Below, piece by piece: positions 50,051 to 58,386 of a stretch of DNA of 64,000 bases (positions are counted from its first letter, which is position 1; every line of letters starts with the position of its first letter). Below the pieces are notes generated by a model. That model saw only the letters and a program-made list of their open reading frames with translations. It was not told the origin of the DNA and did not search any database. The DNA lies in contig NC_014374.1 of the NCBI RefSeq assembly GCF_000144915.1, positions 1,240,001-1,304,000 on the forward strand. Reading direction: 5' to 3'. The translations under genes and the position numbers were made by a program. This stretch comes from Acidilobus saccharovorans 345-15. Lineage in GTDB: Archaea > Thermoproteota > Thermoprotei_A > Sulfolobales > Acidilobaceae.

Positions 50051-50136
50051 GCAGGGAGGGAGGGGCCCTGGCGTAAGTGCTATGGCACTTCGCGAAACTG
50101 TGGTATCACTGGCTCTGAACCCCTAGCTGGCCCTGC
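50051..50136. ncRNA. Hairpin-rich intergenic region, possible structured RNA or recombination site
   Basis: In the divergent gap between the TFB-like and XerA genes, nested pairings are visible. GCAGGG (50051) pairs with CCCTGC (50131), and AGGGG (50061) with CCCCT (50120). A clean hairpin GCG-t-AAGTGC-tatg-GCACTT-CGC lies at 50071-50093, and a smaller GTG/CAC follows. It has no tRNA cloverleaf. It could be a non-coding RNA on either strand, or a site used by the adjacent recombinase. Strand is unknown. Confidence 0.35.
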
Positions 50137-50166
50137 CCGCTACTTGATCTCAGGTGAGCGCTAAGT

Positions 50167-51141
50167 TTGCCTGCCAGAAGAATTCAGCAGCCTCAGCCAG
50201 AGGTTCTTTCGAAGAGCGTCGCTGACGCTGTTGAAAGCTTCCTTAGCGCGCTGGAGGCCTCCGGGGCCTCAAAGCTGACGCTAAAGTCCTATAGGGCAGC
50301 GCTGCAGTCCTTCGCGTCTCACGTGGGTCCTTCAAGGCCTGTCTCCCAGCTATCCCAGGCAGACTACCTTTCATGGCTTTCAGAGATGAGGTCCAAGGGC
50401 CCCGTGGGACCACGGGGAGGTAGGTGGAGTTCGACTGTTCACTACTACACAATCTTTGTCAGGAGGTTCCTCCAGTGGCTCGGCATCTCAGGCCTCCCGG
50501 CAGAGCCCCAACGTAGGTCTGAGTTCAGCGGGGCCCTGAGCTGGAAGGAGGTTGAGGCCATGATGTCTAAGGCCAGGGACCTCTACGACTTGCTCATACT
50601 TTCCCTGATGGCTGAGTCAGGGCTAAGGGCGAGGGAGGTGGTCAACTTGACGTGGGGCGACATAGACCTAGCCAAGGGCGAGGCCAGGGTTAGAGGAAAG
50701 TATGGCAAGGAGAGGCTTGTGGTGCTTGGCCAGGTGGCGAGGTCGGTGCTTTCAGTGCTGCCGCCAGGGGGGCCCAACGAGAGGGTGGTAAAGCTGAGCT
50801 ATCAGGCCATATATGATAGGGTGAAGTCGCTTGCGAGGAGGGCTGGCATAGACGTCAGCAAGGTGAGGCCTCACGTGCTCAGGCACACGTTCGCGACCGA
50901 GGCGCTGAGGAGGGGGATGAGCCTTCCCGTGCTTCAGAGGCTGCTGGGCCACAGCGACATAAGGATCACACAGGTGTACCTTCACCTGCTGGACGAGGAC
51001 GTCAGGAGGGAGTACGAGAGGGCATTCATGCAGCCCCAGCAGCCCTACTATATGGCGCCCCAGTACCCAGGGCAGGCTTACATGGGTTACCCGCTGTACC
51101 CTCAGGGCTTTTACCCAGGCATGACAGGGCAGAGGACCTGA
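50167..51141 (+). CDS. xerA: XerA tyrosine recombinase with low-complexity C-terminal tail
   Basis: Resolves chromosome dimers at dif in archaea. The 324-residue chain has an N-terminal core-binding domain (residues 15-110) and a catalytic domain with Arg154 (SGLRAREVV), a Lys in GKYGKERLV, HVLRH (His236, Arg239), LLGHSD (His262) and the nucleophile Tyr271 (QVYLHLL). After residue about 288 it carries a 36-residue Gln/Pro/Tyr/Gly/Met-rich tail that is not part of the usual fold. The start is a TTG at 50167 (a GTG or ATG are absent nearby). It is followed after 4 nt by a convergent acidic membrane protein gene. Confidence 0.88.
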   Translation: MPARRIQQPQPEVLSKSVADAVESFLSALEASGASKLTLKSYRAALQSFASHVGPSRPVSQLSQADYLSWLSEMRSKGPVGPRGGRWSSTVHYYTIFVRRFLQWLGISGLPAEPQRRSEFSGALSWKEVEAMMSKARDLYDLLILSLMAESGLRAREVVNLTWGDIDLAKGEARVRGKYGKERLVVLGQVARSVLSVLPPGGPNERVVKLSYQAIYDRVKSLARRAGIDVSKVRPHVLRHTFATEALRRGMSLPVLQRLLGHSDIRITQVYLHLLDEDVRREYERAFMQPQQPYYMAPQYPGQAYMGYPLYPQGFYPGMTGQRT

Positions 51142-51145
51142 TCCC

Positions 51146-51991
51146 TCAGATCATGCCCTCCTCCATGACCTGCTCCTTTACCCTCCTCCTGAGGTCCCTG
51201 CTCTCAAACGGCATGAGGTCCTTGAGCTGTTCAGGGACGCTGAGCCTGGAGCTCCTAATCATTTTTAGCAGGGCCTTGTAGGCGCTGTACGAGGCCAGGC
51301 CCTCGTCGTTTATGTCGGCCTCAGCTATGGCCTTAGCTACCCTGTAGAGACTCCTGAGCTCCTCCTCGTTGTTCACAACGGCCACCTCCCCATCCCCTCC
51401 CTGGACGACTTTGACTAGCTGGGCGAAGTGTTTAGCTGGCAACTTAACTACAAGCTTATCCCCATCAAGCAGCTCGGCCTCCGGCTCATCCGGCTCATCC
51501 AGGTCCGCATCACTGTAGTAGTCCCCTTCGTCCTCGCCCTCAGAGCCTAGCTCGAAGGGTTCTGGGTAGAAGAGCACCAAGTCGTCGGTGAACGCCACCA
51601 TCTCTATGGATTTAAGGCGACCGTAGACCTCCCTAGCTATGTTTGATACTAAGTAGTACACGAGGAATACGTCTTCATTATCATACTCTTCATCGCTGTC
51701 GTTATCTTCCATGCCCTCGCCGCCTCCGTAATCCCCTTCGTCCTCGCCAGAGCCTACGGCGACTGAGATTATATTGCTAAGCCAGGTTTCGAACTCCCTC
51801 GAGGCTCTCCTGAGGAACACGAAGGAGAGTGCGGCGGTGAAGGCCCCAACAAGTGGCGGCACAAGGGAGGGCCACCTGAAGATGCCTGAGAGCACCAGCA
51901 CTGATGAGAATGTGAAGACTCCAAGCAGGGCTGAGATGATCGTGATAGCTATGTAAAGCTTTACACCCGTCCCTATCAGCCCAACTCGCAG
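51146..51991 (-). CDS. Acidic membrane-anchored hypothetical protein, start uncertain
   Basis: The gene product has a hydrophobic N-terminus and a highly acidic middle (DNDSDEEYDNEDVF, SEGEDEGDYYSDADLDEP, both in low-complexity stretches). The C-terminus is helical and basic (RSSRLSVPEQLKDLMPFESR in parts). From the first canonical start, a GTG at 51901, there is one membrane helix. The same frame stays open to about 52014 and encodes a second helix (LYIAITIISALLGVFTF), but no ATG, GTG or TTG precedes it; a CTG at 51991 is the only near-cognate start. I do not recognise a family. It is convergent with xerA and diverges from the next gene. Confidence 0.5.
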   Translation of the reverse strand: MRVGLIGTGVKLYIAITIISALLGVFTFSSVLVLSGIFRWPSLVPPLVGAFTAALSFVFLRRASREFETWLSNIISVAVGSGEDEGDYGGGEGMEDNDSDEEYDNEDVFLVYYLVSNIAREVYGRLKSIEMVAFTDDLVLFYPEPFELGSEGEDEGDYYSDADLDEPDEPEAELLDGDKLVVKLPAKHFAQLVKVVQGGDGEVAVVNNEEELRSLYRVAKAIAEADINDEGLASYSAYKALLKMIRSSRLSVPEQLKDLMPFESRDLRRRVKEQVMEEGMI

Positions 51992-52082
51992 TATGTTGAG
52001 GCGCCCCTATTAAGGCTAATGCTCTATTGAAGCTTTTTCACCTGTCTACGAACCTCTAAGCTAGAATTACCAGGTGGACGCC

Positions 52083-52649
52083 TTGCCAAGAGTTGACATT
52101 GGTATGTACCTCGTGGAGTTCGCCAACATCTTCACGCTGAGCAGGCAGGAGCTGATGTCGTTAAGGGACTGGGCCCTGGCCAGCGGCGCTGTGTTAGTCA
52201 CGTCGCCGTCTATCGTCAGCGTGAGCACGGCCTCAGGCCCAGTCAGGCTAGCCGTCGGCGTGGGGTCCCTCATAAGCAGCGAAAAGCCTCCGATAAGATG
52301 GCTTCAGATAACATCGCACGACTGGGTCGACGGCTGTCCCTCAGGCTCGAAAGAGCCCAACTATCATGTGGCTGACTCAGGTGACATCAAGGTCAAGGGC
52401 GTTGCTGTTGCTATAGACTACAGGGACCCGCCCTCACTTATGGCTAATTCTATGAGAAGTGAAGCGATGCTTAGGTCGCAGACGGAGGGGCAGCCGCTAC
52501 TTGTTATTGTAGACGACGAGACGGGAAAGCAGTGGCCGCTTATGACGCTAAGGGAAGGTGCTTATGAAATAAACGCGGCGGAGGGGAAGGTCAGGGACTT
52601 GTTGGAGTATGCGGCCTCGCTCTACTCGTCGTGCCCTAGTGGCGTTTAG
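52083..52649 (+). CDS. Hypothetical protein
   Basis: About 188 residues from a TTG at 52083, five nt after GGTGG; an in-frame GTG at 52074 lies in that motif. The sequence is mixed alpha/beta with VDIGMYLVEFANIF at the start, SWVDGCP-like HDWVDGCPSGS, and PLLVIVDDETGKQWPL near the C-terminus. No membrane segment or known motif is recognised. Its last 4 nt overlap the gatE end on the other strand. Codon use looks like that of its neighbours, so it is likely a real gene. Confidence 0.55.
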   Translation: MPRVDIGMYLVEFANIFTLSRQELMSLRDWALASGAVLVTSPSIVSVSTASGPVRLAVGVGSLISSEKPPIRWLQITSHDWVDGCPSGSKEPNYHVADSGDIKVKGVAVAIDYRDPPSLMANSMRSEAMLRSQTEGQPLLVIVDDETGKQWPLMTLREGAYEINAAEGKVRDLLEYAASLYSSCPSGV

Positions 52650-54574
52650 CTCGAGGAGGCCAGCTGCCTTAGCTTTGACCTCAGAATATCTGAAACGGTC
52701 TTACCGTCTACTTTACCCCTGAGGACCCCCATGGCTTTACCCATCAGCGTGCTGAATGAGGCCTCGCCCTTCTGCTTTATGAGCTCCATGTTCTCAGCAA
52801 TTATCTTGTCTATCACGGCCTCGGCCTCCTCCCTGCTCATGCCAATGAGTCCTAGCTGCTTAGCCGCCTCCTCAGCCGTTATCTTGGGGTCCTCAGACAT
52901 CTTAGTAAGTATGGGCTCGATGGCTTCCTTGGCTATCTTGCCGTCAGCTAGGAGCCTTATGAGGCTCTCAAGCCTGCTCTCGTCTATGGAGTCCACGTCA
53001 ACGCCCTTGCCCCTCAGGCCCTTCATTATGGTTACGAATATCGAGGCTATCAGCGTTGGCTGCACCGAGGAGCCATAGGTGTATATCATCTCCTCTATTA
53101 TAGGCAGCCTGGGGTCTGAGACCACCTTCTCCGCAAGCTCCCTACTCATGCCGTACTTTTCAACGAAGCGCCTCACCTTGGCCTCGGGGGGCTCCGGCAC
53201 CAGCTTCTCGGCCTCAGCCAGTATGTCAGGCGTCACCCTCAGCGGAGGTATGTCCGTCTCGGGATACATCCTCTCCCTGCCAGGCCTTGGCCTCATGTAT
53301 TTAGTTGTGCCGTCCTCGTTGGCTGCCCTGGTCTCCTCTGGGACGCCGTCGAGCGCCTGCCTGACCCTGTCCACTATAACGGAGAGGGCCCTGAGCGCCC
53401 TGTCCTCCCTCTCCGCCACCATGGCGAAGGCGTCTACGCCTGGGTCAGCCCCCAGGGCCTTGTGGACGGCGTTAACCTCCTCCTGCGTTATGCCGTAGTT
53501 GGGCAGCTCGTCGCTGTGGAACAGGCCCTGCACGTTGGCCCAGAACCTGACGTAGTCCGCTATCTCTGTGCCAAACCTCCTGCCGGGCTGTACGTAGGTG
53601 CCGAGCAGGCCCTTCATCCTGGGAAGCTTTATAGCCAGGACGCGGCCGCCCTCGCTTATGGCCTTGGCAATCACCTTGCTCTTGGTGCTCCTGAATACGT
53701 CAGTCACGTCCACTGGCTCCATCCTTATGAGCTCCTTAGTTATGCCCCTCCTTACCATTTCATCCCTTATCTTGAGCAGGTTGACCTGCCTCATGACCTC
53801 ATACTTGACTATCTTGTCTATGAGCTCCAGGGTCTGAACTCCCTTGATCTCGGTCTTGGCGCCTCCCGCTATACTGACGTTAAGGTCCTGCCTTATGGTT
53901 CCAAGGCCTCTCCTGACGGCGCCAGTCATGCGGAGCAGCATGCCTATAGCGAGGGCCACGTCCCTGGCCTCAGAGGGCGTGTGCATGTCAGGGGCCGTGG
54001 AGATCTCTATGAGCGGTATCCCGAGCCTGTCAAGCCTGTATGATGTCTCAGGCCCGTTCTCGCCGACCTTCCTGGCGGCGTCCTCCTCGACGACTATAGT
54101 CTGTATGCCGTAGTCCTTACCATTGACAGTTATCTTGCCTCCCAGCGCCACTATTGCAGTCCTCTGGAAGCCGCTCGTGTTACTGCCATCTATCACTATC
54201 TTTCTCATGACGTGGACTTCGTCCACAATGGTTGACCCGAGCGCCTTAGCGATGGCTATAGCTATGGCCACCGCATCCCTGTTTATCGGGTGTGGCGGCT
54301 CCTCGTCAGACTCGACCAGGCAGTAGTGCCCCCTAGGCGCCTCGTACCTGTAGACCCTACCTTTCCTGTACTCAAAGAGCGCGGCTATGTCAACGTCCCC
54401 AGTCTCGCTGCGGGTCGGCCTGAGTCTCCTGGTAAAGCTCTCGGGGGCGTTCTCTTCAGTCAGCTCGGCTGGGCAGCTGCAGAACAGCTTAGTCCTCGTC
54501 TTAAGCTGCTGGTGGATCTCAAGGCCTACCTTGAGCCCCAGCGCCTCGTAGTCAAGCTCTTCATTCCCTGTCAT
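52646..54574 (-). CDS. gatE: Glu-tRNA(Gln) amidotransferase subunit E
   Basis: With GatD converts misacylated Glu-tRNA(Gln) to Gln-tRNA(Gln), the archaeal route to glutaminyl-tRNA. From the ATG at 54574 (after GAGGTGGTACC) the protein has about 642 residues. The GatB-like kinase cradle is GLKVGLEIHQQLKTRTKLFCSCP in parts, VDIAALFEYRKGR, VIDGSNTSGFQRTAIV and IPLIEISTAPDM. An AspRS-like insert and a C-terminal helical plus YqeY-type tail domain follow (FSTLMGKAMGVLRGKVDG in parts). It overlaps gatD by 14 nt. Confidence 0.95.
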   Translation of the reverse strand: MTGNEELDYEALGLKVGLEIHQQLKTRTKLFCSCPAELTEENAPESFTRRLRPTRSETGDVDIAALFEYRKGRVYRYEAPRGHYCLVESDEEPPHPINRDAVAIAIAIAKALGSTIVDEVHVMRKIVIDGSNTSGFQRTAIVALGGKITVNGKDYGIQTIVVEEDAARKVGENGPETSYRLDRLGIPLIEISTAPDMHTPSEARDVALAIGMLLRMTGAVRRGLGTIRQDLNVSIAGGAKTEIKGVQTLELIDKIVKYEVMRQVNLLKIRDEMVRRGITKELIRMEPVDVTDVFRSTKSKVIAKAISEGGRVLAIKLPRMKGLLGTYVQPGRRFGTEIADYVRFWANVQGLFHSDELPNYGITQEEVNAVHKALGADPGVDAFAMVAEREDRALRALSVIVDRVRQALDGVPEETRAANEDGTTKYMRPRPGRERMYPETDIPPLRVTPDILAEAEKLVPEPPEAKVRRFVEKYGMSRELAEKVVSDPRLPIIEEMIYTYGSSVQPTLIASIFVTIMKGLRGKGVDVDSIDESRLESLIRLLADGKIAKEAIEPILTKMSEDPKITAEEAAKQLGLIGMSREEAEAVIDKIIAENMELIKQKGEASFSTLMGKAMGVLRGKVDGKTVSDILRSKLRQLASSS

Positions 54575-55946
54575 GGTACCACCTCGGGAACAGCTTAAGT
54601 TCATGTCTCGGATTTATCTCGCCGGCCAAGTTGGTCAACATCAGCCTCCTGACCTCTCCCAGGTCCCTGGTTCTGTGAAGCGCCCAGGAAAGCTTTACGT
54701 AGGCGGTCTCCGGCAGCATGTCCTCCGCGGGTATGACTCCGGCCTGGAGCATGCGCCTTCCCGTGCTATAGACGTTAAGGTTAACCCTGCCGAAGAGCGT
54801 CTGGCTAGTTATAACAACAGGTATTCCCTCCTCCACGGCCCTCTGCACGGAGGGTATGAGCGCGTTGGCTACGTGGCCGAAGCCCGTGCCCTCTATCACT
54901 ATTCCATGGTAGCCCCTGTCCACAAGGAAGTCTATCAGGTCGCTCGTCATGCCTGGGAAGAACTTTATTAGCGCTACCTTGTCGTCGAAGCCGTTCTCAG
55001 GCCTGAGCTCCCTCGACCTGCGCCTGTAGTCCTCCTTGAGCATCTCTATCTTACCCTCGTAGGGCCACACCTTGGCAAGGGGCACGTCATTTACAGACTG
55101 GAAGGCGTCCCTCCTGCTCGTGTGCATCTTCCTCACCTTTGTCCCCCTGTGGGCCAACGCGTACGAGTCGCCGGTCTCGCCGTGCATCACCACGCACACC
55201 TCCCCGAAGGGCGCCCTTGACGCCACGAGGACGGCCGACGTAAGATTGAACGCTGCGTCGCTGCTGGGCCTGTCGCTGCTCCTCTGGGCTCCAACTAACG
55301 CCACAGGCCCTGGCAGCCCCCTGTGAAAGACAAACGAAAGGGCTGCCGCCGTGTATGCCATGGTGTCTGTTCCATGCGCTACTACTACGCCGGAGTACCC
55401 CTTCTCAAAGTACCTGGCGACCTCCTCGGCTATGGCTTGCCAGTTCCTTGGAGTCATGTCCTCGCTGAATATAGACATGAACTGAACAGAGTCAACGGTG
55501 GCGTACTTAAACATCTCAGGCACGGATGCCGCCAGTTCCTTGGAGTCCATGTACGGGTTCACCGCCCCAGTCTCATAGTCAACCCTGCTCGCTATAGTGC
55601 CGCCGGTGCCCAGCACAAAGACCCTTTCAGCGGGGGGCCTGACCTCCTCCTCAGAGAGGCTCACCGGCTCGCCTGGATGGGTCGTCAGCGACCCTCCCTC
55701 GACAACTCTGACCTTGGCGCCTTCGTCAATTCTTATGCCCACGTTATAGCCATTGTCAAGCTTAAGCACCACTATGTCAGGCGCGGAGAACTCGCTCTTG
55801 GGCATCAGGGTTCCCATAAGCCTGGACCCGTCGGACCTTGCGACCTCAACTACATCTCCTGGCCTCGCTGAGGCCTCAACCAGCTTCTTCGCTGCTATGC
55901 CCGTGTAGCCGTAGTAGGGTCCGCTCTCGTTGGAAATACGCCTCAC
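54561..55946 (-). CDS. gatD: Glu-tRNA(Gln) amidotransferase subunit D
   Basis: A 461-residue asparaginase-type subunit that releases ammonia from glutamine or asparagine for GatE. An N-terminal SH3-like domain (VVEVARSDGSRLMGTLMP in parts) precedes the asparaginase domain: first catalytic Thr block VLGTGGTIASRVDYE, second block VVAHGTDTMAYTAAAL, plus PVALVGAQRSSDRPSSDA in parts. It is the first gene of gatD-gatE. The start at 55946 is the first codon of a short, possibly leaderless message. Confidence 0.95.
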   Translation of the reverse strand: MRRISNESGPYYGYTGIAAKKLVEASARPGDVVEVARSDGSRLMGTLMPKSEFSAPDIVVLKLDNGYNVGIRIDEGAKVRVVEGGSLTTHPGEPVSLSEEEVRPPAERVFVLGTGGTIASRVDYETGAVNPYMDSKELAASVPEMFKYATVDSVQFMSIFSEDMTPRNWQAIAEEVARYFEKGYSGVVVAHGTDTMAYTAAALSFVFHRGLPGPVALVGAQRSSDRPSSDAAFNLTSAVLVASRAPFGEVCVVMHGETGDSYALAHRGTKVRKMHTSRRDAFQSVNDVPLAKVWPYEGKIEMLKEDYRRRSRELRPENGFDDKVALIKFFPGMTSDLIDFLVDRGYHGIVIEGTGFGHVANALIPSVQRAVEEGIPVVITSQTLFGRVNLNVYSTGRRMLQAGVIPAEDMLPETAYVKLSWALHRTRDLGEVRRLMLTNLAGEINPRHELKLFPRWYHDRE

Positions 55947-56001
55947 CGCGAGCTGTGGGTGAGCTCAGGGTTAAATAATAAGCAAAAGAAAGTGGTGGGG
56001 C

Positions 56002-56172
56002 TCAGCTCGCTGCCCTTGAGGAGGCCGTCTGCTGGGCGGCCTTAAGCACCCTCCTGACGAACTCCACCTTATTTTTAATCCTTGGCGGCTGGTTCTTCTT
56101 GTGCTTGGGCTCTATCTTGGGCGTCGCCTTCCTAACCTTGCCAGCCTTAGTCATTGATCCGTGCGTAGGCAA
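56002..56172 (-). CDS. rps30e: 30S ribosomal protein S30e
   Basis: A 56-residue basic protein beginning MPTHGSMTKAGKVRKATPKI, which is the signature of S30e (fused to ubiquitin-like Fubi in eukaryotes, free in archaea). It is followed by Lys/Arg-rich KKNQPPRIKNKVEFVRRVL and a neutral tail. The start is a TTG at 56172, preceded on the minus strand by GGTGAG, with a TATA-like GGTTTTAACT (56205-56214) upstream. It is a small-subunit component. Confidence 0.85.
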   Translation of the reverse strand: MPTHGSMTKAGKVRKATPKIEPKHKKNQPPRIKNKVEFVRRVLKAAQQTASSRAAS

Positions 56173-56432
56173 GCGTTCTCACCGCTGTGAAAGCTCCGCT
56201 TGCTAGTTAAAACCTTTCCTCTGAGGCCTCGACCCGTTACCTGTTAATGGCTGCTTCTGGACTACTTCGGCTCAGGCACATGAGCTGCCGTCCTTCCTTC
56301 CTGTCTTCAATGTCCTCAGCTCGGCCCTGATAATGTTTTTGTAGTAGAAGCGGTTAGCGGCCATGCAAGAGCTGCAGGCAAAGGGCTCGTTTAAGGTTAT
56401 AATCTTCTCTTATCAGACGTTAGCCAGGAGCG
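56173..56432. other. Divergent promoter region between S30e and Nop5 genes
   Basis: Contains the S30e promoter (TATA-like AGTTAAAACC, 56205-56214, minus strand) and a symmetrical GGTTATAATC (56395-56404) placed about 33 nt before the Nop5 start. A 30-codon minus-strand frame (56272-56364) is open in between but not supported by any family resemblance. I see no other gene. Confidence 0.5.
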
Positions 56433-57686
56433 GTGAAGGGGTTGAAGATTTACATCGTTGACACTATAGCGGGTAGCTATGCAGTTGACGAGAGCGGCAA
56501 GGAGCTGGCCTTTGAGCCTCTGCCAAAGTCTTTTGACGACCTGGTGGCCGAGGCCATTAAAATATCTAGGGGGGAGCTGAGCGAAGCCTTCATCAAGCTT
56601 GCCGACAAGGTTAAGCAGCTCAGCCCCGAGGAGGTGATAGTGGAGAGCGAGGAGGAGGCCAAGTACCTGAACCAGCAGGGGCTTAGAGCTACTGTCAGCG
56701 AGGGCAACCAGGTAGCCCTGTCCGTGAGGTCCAGAATTCCCCAGCTCCTGATAGAGTCAGAACTCATAAAGAGCGACTCGGAGGCCCCCGCCTTTGAGCT
56801 CAACGTGGCCTTCGAGTTCACAAGAAGGGGCCTCATGGGGGCGGCCAAGAAGCGTGACCTTCTGGCAGCCCACTCCATAAGGACCATAGATGACATAGAT
56901 AAGACCGTGAACTTGTTTGTAAACAGGCTGAGGGAGTGGTACAGCGTCAACTTCCCTGAACTTAATGACATAGTGGAAGATCACAGGCTCTACGTCAAGC
57001 TCGTCGCTGAACTGGGCGACAGGGAGAACTTCACAGAGGACAGGCTGAAGGACCTTCGCGTCCCACCCCAGCTGGCCGAGAAGATAGCCAGCGCCGCGAA
57101 GAGGAGCATAGGGGCTGACCTCTCAGAGCACGACTTGGAGGCAATAAAGACCTTCGCAGGCATCATACTTCAGCTCTACGACCTTAGGGATCAGCTGGAA
57201 GGCTACGTGAACAGGGTAATGAAGGAGGTGGCCCCGAACATAACGGAGCTGGTAGGGCCCCTGCTCGGCGCTAGGCTAATAAGCCTTGCAGGGGGCCTTG
57301 ACAGGCTAGCCACGATGCCGGCCAGCACTATCCAGGTTTTAGGCGCAGAGAAGGCCCTCTTTAGGGCCCTTAGGACTGGCGGCAGGCCGCCAAAGCATGG
57401 GATAATATTCCAGTACCCGGAGATATTCAGGGCCCCAAAGTGGCAGAGGGGTAAGATAGCCAGGGCCCTAGCTGCAAAGCTCGCAATAGCCGCTAAGGTT
57501 GATGCCTTCAGCGGAAGGTTCATAGGGGACAGGCTTAACTCTGAGCTTCAGCAGAGGATAGCTGAGATAAAGAAGGTATACGCCTCGCCGCCCAAGAGGA
57601 AGGAGGCCCCACAGGCCCCGCAGAGGGGGCAGAGGCCTCCAAGGAGGCATGGCAGGGGAGGAAGGGGAGGAAAGGGCAGGAGGTGA
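56433..57686 (+). CDS. nop5: Nop5 (Nop56/58) C/D box RNP core protein
   Basis: A scaffold of the archaeal 2'-O-methylation RNP. The 417-residue protein has an N-terminal fibrillarin-binding domain (IYIVDTIAGSYAVDESGKE in parts), a coiled-coil middle (about 115-250) and the C-terminal NOP domain. That domain carries the L7Ae/RNA-contact signature APNITELVGPLLGARLISLAGGL in parts and GAEKALFRALR. A basic Arg/Gly-rich tail follows. The start is a GTG at 56433; a TTG at 56442 behind GGTGAAGGGG is an alternative. It forms an operon with fibrillarin, 6 nt upstream. Confidence 0.95.
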   Translation: MKGLKIYIVDTIAGSYAVDESGKELAFEPLPKSFDDLVAEAIKISRGELSEAFIKLADKVKQLSPEEVIVESEEEAKYLNQQGLRATVSEGNQVALSVRSRIPQLLIESELIKSDSEAPAFELNVAFEFTRRGLMGAAKKRDLLAAHSIRTIDDIDKTVNLFVNRLREWYSVNFPELNDIVEDHRLYVKLVAELGDRENFTEDRLKDLRVPPQLAEKIASAAKRSIGADLSEHDLEAIKTFAGIILQLYDLRDQLEGYVNRVMKEVAPNITELVGPLLGARLISLAGGLDRLATMPASTIQVLGAEKALFRALRTGGRPPKHGIIFQYPEIFRAPKWQRGKIARALAAKLAIAAKVDAFSGRFIGDRLNSELQQRIAEIKKVYASPPKRKEAPQAPQRGQRPPRRHGRGGRGGKGRR

Positions 57687-57692
57687 TGAAAA

Positions 57693-58385
57693 GTGCGCGT
57701 GTATGAACACCAGTCTTGGAAGAACGTGTACGTAGTTGAGTTGGACGACGGCAGCCTGAGGCTAGCCACGAAGAACCTCGTGCCGGGCCAGAGGGTTTAC
57801 GGGGAGCACCTTTACTCCTACGAAGGCGTTGAGTACAGGGAGTGGAACGTCTACCGCAGCAAACTTGCAGCCGCGCTGCTGAAGGGCCTTCAGGAGCTGC
57901 CCGTGAGGGAGGGCGACAGGATACTCTACCTTGGCATAGCCAGCGGCACCACGGCGAGCCACATAAGTGATATCATAGGCCCCACCGGCCTGATATATGG
58001 GATTGAGTTCTCGCCAAGGGTGATAAGGGACTTGCTGCAGATAGTGCCTGACAGGAAGAACATAGTGCCGATTCTGGCGGACGCTAGGGAGCCCGTCAGG
58101 TACAGGCACCTGGTGGGCGCCACAAGGGGGCTTTACGCTGACGTGGCCCAGCCGGAGCAGGCGGACATAGTGGTTAGGAACGCCAAGCTCTTCCTTGAGG
58201 ACGGTGGATACCTGCTGTTAGCTATAAAGGCGAGAAGCGTCGACGTCACCAGTGAGCCGAGCGAGGTCTACCTTAGGGAGATGAGGACCCTGGCGGAGGG
58301 AGGCTTTGACATAAAGGACGTGGTTCACCTGGACCCATTTGACAAGGATCACGCGATGGTCTACGCCATATACAGGAGGGGCTGA
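57693..58385 (+). CDS. flpA: Fibrillarin-like rRNA/tRNA 2'-O-methyltransferase
   Basis: A SAM-dependent methyltransferase guided by C/D box sRNAs. The 230-residue protein has EYREWNVYRSKLAAALLKG (Nop5-contact and N-terminal part), the SAM-binding LYLGIASGTTASHISDIIGP (in parts), VYGIEFSPRV-like IYGIEFSPRVIRDL, and PILADAREPVRY with the catalytic-site aspartate region. The full length equals the archaeal norm. It sits between nop5 and DUF61 in one operon, with the DUF61 start 1 nt after its stop. Confidence 0.96.
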   Translation: MRVYEHQSWKNVYVVELDDGSLRLATKNLVPGQRVYGEHLYSYEGVEYREWNVYRSKLAAALLKGLQELPVREGDRILYLGIASGTTASHISDIIGPTGLIYGIEFSPRVIRDLLQIVPDRKNIVPILADAREPVRYRHLVGATRGLYADVAQPEQADIVVRNAKLFLEDGGYLLLAIKARSVDVTSEPSEVYLREMRTLAEGGFDIKDVVHLDPFDKDHAMVYAIYRRG

Positions 58386-58386
58386 A

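Noticed and set aside
50051-50136. tRNA gene upstream of XerA
   Set aside because: No seven-base acceptor with discriminator and no T-arm were found on either strand in spite of the nested stems.
56272-56364. 30-codon minus-strand frame between S30e and Nop5
   Set aside because: It has a Cys-containing, basic sequence and a TATA-like element in range, but no family match, and the same element serves Nop5. Evidence is too thin to call a gene.
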